A DNA stretch of 64,000 nt from Anderseniella sp963787895 (GTDB lineage Bacteria > Pseudomonadota > Alphaproteobacteria > Rhizobiales > Aestuariivirgaceae): contig CAWBEX010000001.1 of the NCBI GenBank assembly GCA_963787895.1, forward strand, positions 310,001 through 374,000, written 5' to 3'. A program made the position numbers and the translations under genes. Below the pieces are notes generated by a model. That model saw only the letters and a list, made by a program, of their open reading frames with translations, did no database searches and was not told the origin of the DNA. Of this stretch, positions 35,056 to 43,582 are shown piece after piece (the first letter of the stretch is position 1; every line of letters starts with the position of its first letter).

Positions 35056-36021
35056 ATGGACATGTTCATCATTCCGGTAACGCTCACGGTCGCGTTTGTT
35101 GCTCTGGCCTTGGAACGTTTTCTCGGCTGGCCAACCCCGCTGCGCAAACTTGCCGGCCATCCTGCGAACTGGCTCTACAATCTGAATGGTGTCTTTTCCG
35201 CGCTGGTTCCGGCGCAGCACGCCGCGCCAACAGTCAGGCTGGTGATGGGAGCTGCGTTTTGTTTCACAAGCGTTGCTGTAACCTTGGCGCTTGTCATTGC
35301 TCTGACACTGTATCTGCGTCAGCTGCCCTACGCCTGGTTCTGGGAAGGCGTACTTTCAGTTCCTTTTCTCGCGCAATATGCGCTGAGAGTGCGGGTGGCC
35401 GCAGTTGCCAACTCGTTGAACGATGGCGACTTGGAAGGCACCCGCACTGCCCTGCGCCACCTTGTCAACCATGACCTTTCCAACCTTGATGCAAGCAACC
35501 TTGTGCGCGGCTGCGTAGAGGCAATGGCGGAAAACCTCGTAACAGCAGTTGTAACGCCAGCCTTCTGGCTTGCCCTGTTCGGTCTGCCTGGCATCGTGGC
35601 GGTTTCAGCCATTTCGGCAGTCCGTCGGCGGTTGCGCAATGACAAGTCCGCTGCGTGGTTGTGCATGGCGCTGGACACGGCGATCAACTTTCTGCCCAGC
35701 CGCCTTGCAGGCCTGCTGGTTGCAGGTGCCGCGAGCATGACATCGCCTGTTGCTGGCGCCAGAGCACTGGAAACAATCTGGCGGGATGCACGCAACGTCG
35801 GAAACCTGACTTCCAGTTGGTCAGAGTGCGCATTTGCAGGCGCCCTGGATGCTCGCCTTGGCGGTCCGCGCCTGTATGGCGAAAAACTTGCCCAACACGG
35901 CTGGGCAGGTGATGGCGTCGAACACATGACAACCGACACACTGCGAAGGGCCATGCGATTGCTGGCACAAACCTTTACCCTGTTTACGCTGCTGACCGGA
36001 GTTGCAGCCGCGTTCGCTTGA
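35056..36021 (+). CDS. Divergent CobD/CbiB-family membrane protein
   Basis: A 321-residue protein with about five membrane segments resembling adenosylcobinamide-phosphate synthase. Family-like stretches are LNDGDLEGTRTALRHLVNHD, SNLDASNLVRGCVEAMAEN, and VTPAFWLALFGLPG. The expected 'K-x-x-N-T-x-D-S-M-x-G-y' region is not present; its place is taken by VSAISAVRRRLRNDKSAAWL. No other cobalamin gene is in the window. It may be a paralogue with another role. Assignment to the family is fairly safe, function is not. Confidence 0.7.
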   Translation: MDMFIIPVTLTVAFVALALERFLGWPTPLRKLAGHPANWLYNLNGVFSALVPAQHAAPTVRLVMGAAFCFTSVAVTLALVIALTLYLRQLPYAWFWEGVLSVPFLAQYALRVRVAAVANSLNDGDLEGTRTALRHLVNHDLSNLDASNLVRGCVEAMAENLVTAVVTPAFWLALFGLPGIVAVSAISAVRRRLRNDKSAAWLCMALDTAINFLPSRLAGLLVAGAASMTSPVAGARALETIWRDARNVGNLTSSWSECAFAGALDARLGGPRLYGEKLAQHGWAGDGVEHMTTDTLRRAMRLLAQTFTLFTLLTGVAAAFA

Positions 36022-36076
36022 TTGTTTCTCCCTATGTCCCCATAAACAGGCGCAACAACTTTTGCAGGCATGATCC

Positions 36077-36835
36077 ATGAAGCTACACTTCGTATCATCA
36101 CAGGCACCTGAAGCCATAACTGCGGCGCAGCAGTTCAAGCATGAACTGGGACAGGCTCCGCGAGACACAGCAGATGTCATCGTCGCGCTTGGGGGTGACG
36201 GACTGATGCTCGAAACCGTGCATTCCGTGGTGGATTCTGATCAGGCCATATTTGGCATGAACCGCGGTTCTGTCGGGTTTCTGATGAACGACTATTCTAC
36301 CGAGGACCTGGTCAGCCGCATCAGCCAGGCCACCGAAACCATCATTCACCCCCTGACCATGACCGCCACCCTGAAATCTGGTGAAACCCGCTCCGCACTG
36401 GCTTTCAACGAAGTTTCGACACTGCGCCAACAGCATCAGGCCGCCAAGTTACGCATCTCCGTCGACGGCAAGGTGCGGCTTGAAGAGCTGGTCTGCGACG
36501 GCGTGATCATTGCCACACCTGCCGGGTCCACTGCCTACAACCTGTCTGCGCACGGTCCCATACTGCCAATCGACTCACCGCTTCTCGCCCTGACACCAAT
36601 CAGCCCGTTTCGCCCCCGGCGCTGGCGCGGCGCAATTCTTTCCCACGAGGCCGAAGTCACCCTAGAAATGCTTGAACCGGAGAAGCGCCCGGTTTCCGCT
36701 GTCGCCGACCAGACCGAATTTCGCAATGTCGTGAAAGTTTCCATCCGCGAAGACGAAAAAAAATCCGCAAGATTGTTGTTTGACGATGGTCATTCGCTCG
36801 CAGAACGCGTCTTAAACGAGCAATTCCGATTTTGA
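36077..36835 (+). CDS. nadK: NAD kinase
   Basis: NadK phosphorylates NAD+ to NADP+. The 252-residue protein has the GGDG motif (VIVALGGDGLMLETVH near residue 40), FGMNRGSVGFLMNDY and the NAD-binding NE/D-type stretch LAFNEVSTLRQQHQAAKL and TPAGSTAYNLSAHGPILP. Length and motifs are typical of alphaproteobacteria. A strong terminator lies 114 bp downstream. Confidence 0.95.
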   Translation: MKLHFVSSQAPEAITAAQQFKHELGQAPRDTADVIVALGGDGLMLETVHSVVDSDQAIFGMNRGSVGFLMNDYSTEDLVSRISQATETIIHPLTMTATLKSGETRSALAFNEVSTLRQQHQAAKLRISVDGKVRLEELVCDGVIIATPAGSTAYNLSAHGPILPIDSPLLALTPISPFRPRRWRGAILSHEAEVTLEMLEPEKRPVSAVADQTEFRNVVKVSIREDEKKSARLLFDDGHSLAERVLNEQFRF

Positions 36836-36889
36836 GACAACCAAATTAAGCTTTGCGCAACGTTCCATTCACTGTGTCTTAAGCACATC

Positions 36890-36983
36890 CGCCTATTGTG
36901 ACACTCGTGAGTTGCGTAACCGGCCTGTTGCCGGAAATGAGTACAAGGCACCCGGTTCTTCCAGAGCCGGGTGTCTTCCTTTT
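36890..36983 (+). ncRNA. Possible small RNA, or long 3' end of nadK
   Basis: Two hairpins follow nadK: CCGGC/GCCGG at 36920-36934, then CACCCGGTTCT/AGAGCCGGGTG at 36949-36973 with tail TCTTCCTTTT. The spacing from the nadK stop (114 bp) is longer than usual for a simple terminator. A TATTGT at 36894-36899 could be a -10, but no good -35 accompanies it. A separate short RNA is possible but not shown. Confidence 0.3.
36949..36983 (+). terminator. Intrinsic terminator downstream of nadK
   Basis: An 11-bp stem (one GU pair) CACCCGGTTCT/AGAGCCGGGTG with a TCC loop is followed by a pyrimidine tail with T4. Confidence 0.75.
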
Positions 36984-37119
36984 GGCGCTGCAAGACTGTC
37001 AAGCCTTTGGCTGCGCGAGCGAACCCAAACAAGCATGATAAAGCTCATGTAGTTGCCTATGTCCCGTAGGCAAGATGAGTTTGCTGTTGCCATCGACAGT
37101 GCATAAGGCTGGCGCAGGA

Positions 37120-37149
37120 AACAAAAATGGCGGCACCAGAGGTACCGCC
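37120..37149 (-). terminator. Intrinsic terminator, minus strand
   Basis: Read on the minus strand, GGCGGTACC pairs with GGTGCCGCC (9 bp, one GU) around a TCT loop, followed by ATTTTTGTTT. On the plus strand there is no T tail, so it works leftward, ending the transcript that carries the 17-codon frame and perhaps DUF2336. Confidence 0.85.
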
Positions 37150-37180
37150 TTAAGAGGTTGGAAAAGCCTCTTGTTGAGGC

Positions 37181-37234
37181 TCACGCCTCGTCTTTTCCAC
37201 CTGGTTCTGGTGAGCGATACACTACATGATACAT
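37181..37234 (-). CDS. 17-codon small reading frame with strong ribosome site
   Basis: Read on the minus strand, an ATG at 37234 is preceded by GCAGGAG with 8-nt spacing, an almost ideal ribosome site. The frame encodes MYHVVYRSPEPGGKDEA and stops at a TGA. A TATACT hexamer lies 31 bp before the ATG and could be its own -10. A hairpin (CTGCTG-TTCAA-CAGCAG) overlaps the ribosome site, and a terminator follows 32 bp after the stop. It lies 100 bp after the DUF2336 stop. No homologue is known to me. Confidence 0.45.
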   Translation of the reverse strand: MYHVVYRSPEPGGKDEA

Positions 37235-37334
37235 TGCCGCTACTCCTGCTGTTGAACAGCAGTATACTACACATGCATATTGGAGAATCCAGCCACAATT
37301 GTCCGGTTTTCCTAAAAAGCCGCCTGCGGCCGTA

Positions 37335-38516
37335 TCAAGCGACGCGGGAAATCCCCTCACCAATGCGCGAAACCAGCGTCTGGGTGCGGCCCTGTGTAAG
37401 CTGCGCAAGTATGGTGATGATGTTCTGCCTGTCATGTACATCGTCGGCCGCACAACGCGTCATGATGACCTCGACCATGGCACGCCCGAAAGCATCTGCA
37501 TCGGCTTGTTTGCCGGCTGAACCCGTGGCCGCAGCGACCTGGCAAACCGCCCGCACGATGGCATGTGCATTTGAAGGGATACCACTGCGCCGCAACACTG
37601 AGTTGACTGCACGTTGCGAGTGCCTGGCAGTGGCTGAACGCACTTTGCGCAAGGACATGTTGGACAAATATGCCAGTGCCCATTCGAAAAATGGCAGGTG
37701 GCCATTTATGCCTGCACGTAACAGCAGACACGTTGTCAGCATCCCGCGCTCAGACATCAGCGCGACAATGGCTTGCAACTGCGAAGGCTCAACCTCAGAG
37801 ATTATCTTAAGCGCATTTATCTCTTCCTGGTCTGCAATGTAGTCATCACTGCGTGAATCCGCGACCCAGCCCTTCAACTCGGCAGCCTTGCGCATTTCCT
37901 GCGCTTGACGCTGGTTGTGAACCAGGGCGATCTCAGCAGGCAGGTTTGGCAGGTTCATGAGTGCGGCACACACACTCTTGGACCCGTGGAACCTGTTGTA
38001 CAACTTGCGGCAATACCCCGTTCCCAACCTGACAGCGTCATTTCTCATCAGGGTCAGGACAGTCTGCTCACCGCCTTCATTCATGATCTTGCGCACCGCG
38101 CCTGCCGATACATCGGCGCGCATGGCCACCGCTTCGCAGCGCTTTTCATCACCCACTGTCAAGATAGCCATCATCTCTGATTCTGCGATCGACGGATTGA
38201 TCCTGATGAATGGCAACGCAGTGTCATCGTCATCGGCAATGATAGCAAATATGAGATCAGCAGACAGGTGCTCTGAACCAGAAAGCCTGGTTGCGATGAT
38301 GGTGCGGATATCCTTGTCTGTGTCACAGGCAAGCTTGATCAGGCATGGCAGAACCTGGCGGCGGTCTACTGCAGAGGTGTCGCTTGACAGGACGAGGTCA
38401 CACAGCTGCCGCGTCAGTTCCAGCCGGTCAGCAACGCTGTGGGATTCGATAACCGCCTCAAAAACAGAAGTATCCAGGTTTGAAGGCGTTTCAAGTTCGA
38501 TATTGTGCGCAATCAT
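37335..38516 (-). CDS. DUF2336 protein (helical-repeat)
   Basis: A 393-residue, all-helical, HEAT-like soluble protein of the alphaproteobacterial DUF2336 family, function unknown. Repeats of the type VDRRQVLPCLIKLACDTDKD and SADLIFAIIADDDDTALPFI are visible over residues 30-200. The ATG at 38516 is chosen; a TTG at 38606 would add 30 residues without a ribosome site. A near-CtrA box lies about 95 bp before the start. The next gene upstream is an MFS transporter on the same strand, 140 bp away. Confidence 0.85.
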   Translation of the reverse strand: MIAHNIELETPSNLDTSVFEAVIESHSVADRLELTRQLCDLVLSSDTSAVDRRQVLPCLIKLACDTDKDIRTIIATRLSGSEHLSADLIFAIIADDDDTALPFIRINPSIAESEMMAILTVGDEKRCEAVAMRADVSAGAVRKIMNEGGEQTVLTLMRNDAVRLGTGYCRKLYNRFHGSKSVCAALMNLPNLPAEIALVHNQRQAQEMRKAAELKGWVADSRSDDYIADQEEINALKIISEVEPSQLQAIVALMSERGMLTTCLLLRAGINGHLPFFEWALAYLSNMSLRKVRSATARHSQRAVNSVLRRSGIPSNAHAIVRAVCQVAAATGSAGKQADADAFGRAMVEVIMTRCAADDVHDRQNIITILAQLTQGRTQTLVSRIGEGISRVA

Positions 38517-38609
38517 GTATTTCGTCACCTGCCATACCGGCCAACACAACTGGGGCAAACCCAATGCGAAGCCGAGGTATTCCCTGAGCAGAAGGTAGCG
38601 CGACAAGTA

Positions 38610-38625
38610 TTAACGTTTGGTTCAC
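38610..38625. promoter_or_regulatory. Near-consensus CtrA box before DUF2336
   Basis: TTAA at 38610-38613, seven bases, then TTCAC at 38621-38625: one mismatch from TTAA-N7-TTAAC. It lies 94 bp before the DUF2336 start. Confidence 0.4.
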
Positions 38626-38656
38626 CATAAAAATGTGGCTTGCAGACTGAAGCCGA

Positions 38657-39925
38657 TCAATCAGACGATCTTTTGCGGCGGTGCTCACCACTGGTCTCAA
38701 CCATCTCCTCGGCCACCAGCTCTGCTGCAATGGCAGTTGCCATGGGGGTCACGGGAACAAGGTCACCGGTGAGAGCGGGCGACTCTGCGCTGCTCATGGT
38801 CGAACGGTACAGGGCATAGATGCCGAGCAAGCCGTATGTCGCCAGCATGAAGATCATGAAACCCGCAGCGCCAAACATCTGCATGAACCCGCCTGCAATC
38901 GAAGGCCCGGCAATCGCACCAAACCCATACAACAGCACCAGCTTGGAGCCGGCAGCAAGCATCTGCCCCTTGTCCAGCTTGTCGTTGGCATGCGCAATGG
39001 TGAGCGAATACAGCGGCATGGAAATTCCACCAAACACTGCAACGAGGCAAATCAGTGCAATTGACATTGTTGACGGCACCAACATTGCCACAGCCGCCAC
39101 CGCAGCAGACAAGACGGACAAGGTGGCAATCATCATTCTTCTGTCGTAGCGATCTGACAGCCACCCCACCGGCATTTGCGACAGCAAAACTGCCAACGGC
39201 GCAATAGCCATCATCAACGATACATAGGGCAGCGACAAACCATTCATGACGCCAAACACTGCGCCAAGGTTGAAGAATGCCGACTGCCCAAGCCCATTGG
39301 CTATGGCAGCAACTACAGCCAGCGGCGAAGCCTGGAAAATCTCGCCAATGGAGATTCGCCTTGGAGCAGACAGGATGGGTGCTTCGATCCGGGTCAGTGC
39401 GATAGGCACCAGCGACAGTGACATCACGGCGGAAACAACAATGAAGCGGACAAAGCCGGAAGTGTCATTGATGAGAAGTGCCAGCGAACCAAGCCCTGCC
39501 CCGGCATAATAAATCAGCATGTACAGAGACAGCATCGTGCCACGGTCTTCATTACTGGAAGCTTCGTTCAGCCAGGTTTCAATAACGATCGCCAGCCCTG
39601 CAGCGCAAAAGCCGATAAGCAGCCGCATGACAAACCACCACACCGGCTCCACATATATGGGTATCAGCAAGACCGCCGTTGAAAGCACCGACGCATAGGC
39701 CGCAAACACCCGGATATGCCCAACCGTGCGCACCACTTTTGATGTCAGCAAGGCCGACAGAAACAGGCCCAGCGAAAACCCTGAAGCAATGATACCTGTT
39801 GTCGTGCTGGAAAAGTTAGCCAGGGCAGATTGAATGCCAACAAGTGAACCTTGCAAGCCATTTCCAATAGACATCAGCAGTACCGCTGCCAGCAGCGGCC
39901 ATATATTGCGCAATCCCGCGACCAT
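38657..39925 (-). CDS. MFS transporter, YcaD type
   Basis: A 422-residue, 12-helix major facilitator protein of the YcaD branch. Family-like features: GLVG-x-SALANFSSTTTG region near helix 1-2, IVIETWLNEASSNEDRGTML near residue 115-135 and GWLSDRYDRRMMIATLSVL near 270 (the MFS loop motif). A basic/acidic cytoplasmic tail (SGEHRRKRSSD) ends the protein. Substrate unknown. Confidence 0.88.
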   Translation of the reverse strand: MVAGLRNIWPLLAAVLLMSIGNGLQGSLVGIQSALANFSSTTTGIIASGFSLGLFLSALLTSKVVRTVGHIRVFAAYASVLSTAVLLIPIYVEPVWWFVMRLLIGFCAAGLAIVIETWLNEASSNEDRGTMLSLYMLIYYAGAGLGSLALLINDTSGFVRFIVVSAVMSLSLVPIALTRIEAPILSAPRRISIGEIFQASPLAVVAAIANGLGQSAFFNLGAVFGVMNGLSLPYVSLMMAIAPLAVLLSQMPVGWLSDRYDRRMMIATLSVLSAAVAAVAMLVPSTMSIALICLVAVFGGISMPLYSLTIAHANDKLDKGQMLAAGSKLVLLYGFGAIAGPSIAGGFMQMFGAAGFMIFMLATYGLLGIYALYRSTMSSAESPALTGDLVPVTPMATAIAAELVAEEMVETSGEHRRKRSSD

Positions 39926-39961
39926 GTTGCATTTCCTGACCTGCCAGCACCCAAAGGTGGT

Positions 39962-40387
39962 TTAGTGGCAATGAGTATCCTGCCTGTATGCAGAACCAGA
40001 ATTCGCTGCAAGATGCAGTATGCCCGTTTGACGCAGTTTGTTGTCAAACACCTGCGAATTAAACGGCTTCGCGATATAGTCAGTGGCGCCATGCCATATG
40101 GCCTCGCCCACTTCGGCAACGTCACCACTCTCGGGACATAGTATCACAATTGCGTCCTTGCCTTCCCCACATCTGCGCAAGCGGCGGATAAAACGGCTTG
40201 CCCGCGGGGTTCCGATGAGAACAACGCCCGGTTTCTCCAGCACAAATCGGCGCAACGCCAGATCCTCGTTGTCAGCCTCAACTGCTTCAATTCCGCGTTG
40301 GCGCAGGTAGGCATGCGTCTGATGTCTCCATTGCTGGTTTTCATCAACAATCAGGCACCGGATACGTCTGTATTGTTTCGACATCAT
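39962..40387 (-). CDS. Receiver-domain protein lacking the phospho-acceptor Asp
   Basis: A 141-residue stand-alone CheY-like fold. The acidic pair is present (CLIVDENQQW) and the conserved Lys is present (YIAKPFNSQ), but the phosphorylation site, normally LxD in strand 3, reads VVLIGTPRAS, so Asp is Gly. The switch Thr position reads VILCPES, so Thr is Cys. It therefore probably signals without phosphorylation. An exact CtrA box lies 56 bp before the ATG, suggesting cell-cycle expression. Confidence 0.8.
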   Translation of the reverse strand: MMSKQYRRIRCLIVDENQQWRHQTHAYLRQRGIEAVEADNEDLALRRFVLEKPGVVLIGTPRASRFIRRLRRCGEGKDAIVILCPESGDVAEVGEAIWHGATDYIAKPFNSQVFDNKLRQTGILHLAANSGSAYRQDTHCH

Positions 40388-40442
40388 TTCACTTCCCAGC
40401 TTAGAGGGCTGTTCACGTAATACGAGTCCTGCGCCCGTACGG

Positions 40443-40458
40443 TTAACGAGAGATTAAC
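40443..40458. promoter_or_regulatory. CtrA box, exact TTAA-N7-TTAAC
   Basis: TTAA at 40443-40446, CGAGAGA, then TTAAC at 40454-40458. It is 56 bp upstream of the pseudo-receiver ATG (minus strand). The divergent MaoC gene starts 258 bp to the right. The rest of the 40388-40715 spacer (328 bp) holds no gene I can recognise. Confidence 0.7.
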
Positions 40459-40715
40459 TTCCCCGTCGCTTCGACTGAGAATTGGTTTTATGTTTTAATT
40501 TCAATGTCTTGAGAAGTGTACCGGAATCAAAACCGCAACCCGGCCGACCAGCCGCCCGGTTGAAAAGAGCGACTCGGCCCGCGACTCACTATTTCCGTCG
40601 CCGCAAGCCAGGGTTGCAGTGGTGTGGCATAAGCCAATTGGGCCAGCTATTGCCCGGATGCCTCACCTCAGCTAGCAGTTTAGCGGTCAGTTGATCTGGG
40701 CAAGAGGTAGAGGCA

Positions 40716-41180
40716 ATGTCAGGCAAATGGTTTGATGAACTCGAGGAAGGGTTTCACCTGGCGCACGAACTGCGCCGGACGGTAACCGAAGCGGACAACA
40801 TGTTGTTCTCCAACATGACCTTGAACCCGCAGCCACTTCACATCGACCATGACTTCGCGTCGAAGAGCGAATGGGGTCAACCGCTGGTGAACTCCATGTT
40901 CACTTTGTCACTGATGATCGGGATTTCGGTGCAGGACCTGACTTTGGGGACGCTGGTCGCGCAACTGGGCATCACCGCTGTAAAGTTCCCTGCCCCGGTG
41001 TTTCATGGCGACACCATCCGGGTGGAGACAAATGTAGTTTCGCGCAGGGAAAGCAAATCACGGCCAGACACCGGCATCGTTGAGTTCCGGCATCAGGCGT
41101 ACAAACAAGACGGAACACTGGTTGCCGAATGTGTCCGCCAGGCACTGATGCACAAGCGGCCAGCAGGTGGGGATCAATGA
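40716..41180 (+). CDS. MaoC-family (R)-hydratase
   Basis: A 154-residue hot-dog-fold dehydratase. The hydratase motif is visible: NMTLNPQPLHIDHDFASKSE with catalytic Asp/His, then EWGQPLVNSMFTLSLMIG. MaoC hydratases act on trans-enoyl-CoA. It shares a 4-bp overlap (ATGA) with a CitE-like lyase gene, a pairing seen around mesaconyl-CoA, methylmalyl-CoA and itaconyl-CoA routes. AGAGGTAGAGGC before the ATG gives a ribosome site. Confidence 0.88.
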   Translation: MSGKWFDELEEGFHLAHELRRTVTEADNMLFSNMTLNPQPLHIDHDFASKSEWGQPLVNSMFTLSLMIGISVQDLTLGTLVAQLGITAVKFPAPVFHGDTIRVETNVVSRRESKSRPDTGIVEFRHQAYKQDGTLVAECVRQALMHKRPAGGDQ

Positions 41181-42031
41181 TGCGTTCGCTCCTGTTCGTG
41201 CCTGCGGACTCACCGCGCAAAATCGAGAAGGCAATGGCCTGCGGCGCAGATACCGTCATCCTGGACCTCGAAGACTCGGTCGCACCTCAGAACAAGACAG
41301 CGGCGAGAGAACTGGCGGCCGCAACTCTTGCCGCTCACCGCCCGCAGAACACATTGATCTATGTGAGGGTAAATGCACTGGAGACAGGCCTGACTGAAAC
41401 CGATTTGGCCTCGATCATGCCTGCCAGACCAGATGGCCTGATACAACCAAAGACGGAAACCGGCGGTTGCGTCGAGCGCCTGGCGTCAATGGCAGCAGGC
41501 AGCGTACCTATTATCGCTATCGCCACCGAGACCGCAAAAGCCATGTTTGGGCTCGGCACATACATTGGACTCGCTGCGGGTCTGCAAGGCATCGCCTGGG
41601 GCGCTGAAGATCTGTCCAACGAACTGGGTGCACAAGACAACCGCGACAAGGTTGGCAGATTGAGTGAACCATACCGCATGGCGCGAACATTGTGCCTGTA
41701 TGCAGCACGTGCCGCCGGCGTCGAACCGGTGGATACTGTCTACGTGGACTTCCGAAATGAAACAGGTCTGGAAGCGGATTGCCGCGAAGCCGTACGGGAC
41801 GGCTTCACCTGCAAGATGGCAATTCATCCGGCACAGGTGGCAACCATCAACAAGGCATTCACACCTTCGCCGGACGAAGCCGCACAGGCCGAGAGAATTC
41901 TGTCCGCCTTTGCAGAGGCGGGTGATGCAGGCGTTGTTGCCATTGACGGCAAAATGTACGATATCCCCCACCTGAACCGCGCAAGGAAACTGCTTGAACG
42001 GGCCCGCCAATATGGCCTCGTTAAGGGGTGA
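41177..42031 (+). CDS. CitE-like (HpcH/HpaI family) acyl-CoA lyase
   Basis: A 284-residue TIM-barrel protein with RSLLFVPADSPRKIEKAMAC, VILDLEDSVAPQNKTAAREL (Mg-binding Glu/Asp), YVRVNALETGLTETDL, IQPKTE, IAIATETAKAMFGL and IAWGAEDLSNELGA. It resembles (S)-malyl-CoA, methylmalyl-CoA or citramalyl-CoA lyases and malyl-CoA thioesterases. Which one cannot be told. It is translationally coupled to the MaoC gene, so the two likely act in sequence. The ATG at 41177 is chosen for the ATGA overlap. Confidence 0.85.
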   Translation: MMRSLLFVPADSPRKIEKAMACGADTVILDLEDSVAPQNKTAARELAAATLAAHRPQNTLIYVRVNALETGLTETDLASIMPARPDGLIQPKTETGGCVERLASMAAGSVPIIAIATETAKAMFGLGTYIGLAAGLQGIAWGAEDLSNELGAQDNRDKVGRLSEPYRMARTLCLYAARAAGVEPVDTVYVDFRNETGLEADCREAVRDGFTCKMAIHPAQVATINKAFTPSPDEAAQAERILSAFAEAGDAGVVAIDGKMYDIPHLNRARKLLERARQYGLVKG

Positions 42032-42065
42032 GGCCTGGAACTGCGGGACGCTGGCTCCGTTCGCC

Positions 42066-43580
42066 CTAGTCGTCGGTTTCTGGGTTATCAATGCTCACCC
42101 GCTTGATTGGAGATTTGCGCCGGACCGCAGATTTCTGGCCCGCAATCTCAACCGTGACAGGCCCGCGCATCGCAATGTCGCGGTGCGGATATGGAATCTC
42201 TATTCCCGCTTCCTTCAGTGCGTCCCACAACAAAAGAAAAATGTCCCCGCGCACATTGACTGTGCCCTGCCCCGGGTCGCGAATCCAGAAGCGCAGCTTG
42301 TAGTTTATTGAGCTGTCGCCAAACTCGGTTATGTGACAGACCGGTGACGGAACCGCTTGCACGCGCTTGTGTTTCGCCGCCACTTCCTTGGCCAGCTCGC
42401 GCACCTTGTGCGGGTCAGCTTCATAGCTGACTCCAAAATCGAGATCGATCCGAACAAGATCCGAGGAATATGACCAGTTAATCACCTGGCTGGTGATGAG
42501 GTCCTCGTTGGGGATCAGATACTCACGCCCATCACGCGAAATGACAGATGCATAGCGCGCAGCGAGTTCGTTGATTTTACCATAGGTATCACCGACTGAA
42601 ATCACATCGCCCGGTTTAATCGACTTGTCGACCAGCAGAATTATCCCGGAAATCAGGTTCGAAACCACCTTCTGCAAACCAAAACCGATACCAAGTCCGA
42701 TGGCACCGGAGAATACCGCCAGTGCAGTCAGGTCGATTCCCACCAAGCTGAGCGAGGTGAGAATGGCCGTGATCATAAGCAGTGCCTTGATCAACTTGCC
42801 AAGCAGCACCTGCAAGGATGGATTGAGGTCCTGCGACGCTTTCAGCCTGTTGTCAAAGAAACGGCCCAGCAGCAATGCCAGCCAAACCAGCAACGAAACC
42901 GTGAGCACGCTCTTTATAAGCAGCAACGGCGTCATCCGCACGCCTTGCAGATCGAATCCGACATGGTCCAGAGCAGTTATCGTTTCCGGCAACAGTTCAA
43001 GTATGGACAGCGCCGCAACACCCCAGGCGAATAATGCAAGGAAGTTGGCCATGAACCGGTTGCGTATAAGCCGGGTCACAATCGAGATCAGGACCCACGC
43101 GGTGTTCAGGTTTGCCGCAACAACGATCAGGTAAGTGCGCGAAATCCAGGTCACCGATTGCATGACCTGCAGGGCTATCCAAAGCAGGATGGCTAGAAAT
43201 ATCCAGCGCATTCTTCGCAGGATGATTGCGAGAATGCGCAGCACCTGCGGCTGTCCCTTGATGTCCCGCACATAGCTTTCCATCTTCGGTGTCACCCAGC
43301 GGTCAAGCACAAGCGCTGCGGCAAAACAGGAAAAGATGATTGCAAACTGTATCGACGCCCACTGGACGCCGGACGCTGTAGACGTGATGCCCAGCTTGGT
43401 CAGCCAGTTGATCAGGAACGATCCCACACCTTCAGCCACAGTCGTGGCCTGTTCGGCTGACGGCAACTGGCTTGTAGTGCCTGATGTGGCGGGAGCATTT
43501 TGCGCCAGCAACAAATTCGCGGCGCCCTGGTGGAGGTTTCCGTCAGACAGCAGCGGCAACATTTCCTTCTGCAATGCCAT
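42066..43580 (-). CDS. MscS-family mechanosensitive channel
   Basis: A 504-residue inner-membrane channel that releases solutes on hypo-osmotic shock. About five membrane segments precede the pore helix (TALAVFSGAIGLGIGFGLQK), then the beta domain (KPGDVISVGDTYGKINELAA and EYLIPNEDLITSQVINW) and the C-terminal domain (FGVSYEADPHKVRELAKEVA). The family is not in doubt. It is 2 bp downstream of a flavin reductase gene, so they are co-transcribed. Confidence 0.93.
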   Translation of the reverse strand: MALQKEMLPLLSDGNLHQGAANLLLAQNAPATSGTTSQLPSAEQATTVAEGVGSFLINWLTKLGITSTASGVQWASIQFAIIFSCFAAALVLDRWVTPKMESYVRDIKGQPQVLRILAIILRRMRWIFLAILLWIALQVMQSVTWISRTYLIVVAANLNTAWVLISIVTRLIRNRFMANFLALFAWGVAALSILELLPETITALDHVGFDLQGVRMTPLLLIKSVLTVSLLVWLALLLGRFFDNRLKASQDLNPSLQVLLGKLIKALLMITAILTSLSLVGIDLTALAVFSGAIGLGIGFGLQKVVSNLISGIILLVDKSIKPGDVISVGDTYGKINELAARYASVISRDGREYLIPNEDLITSQVINWSYSSDLVRIDLDFGVSYEADPHKVRELAKEVAAKHKRVQAVPSPVCHITEFGDSSINYKLRFWIRDPGQGTVNVRGDIFLLLWDALKEAGIEIPYPHRDIAMRGPVTVEIAGQKSAVRRKSPIKRVSIDNPETDD

Positions 43581-43582
43581 TT

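Noticed and set aside
35056..36021. Cobalamin biosynthesis locus
   Set aside because: Only one divergent CobD-like gene is present; no other cob gene and no cobalamin riboswitch are seen.
36986..37119. tmRNA or another large RNA between nadK and DUF2336
   Set aside because: No tmRNA acceptor half or tag region was recognised; hairpins are explained by the two terminators and the small frame.
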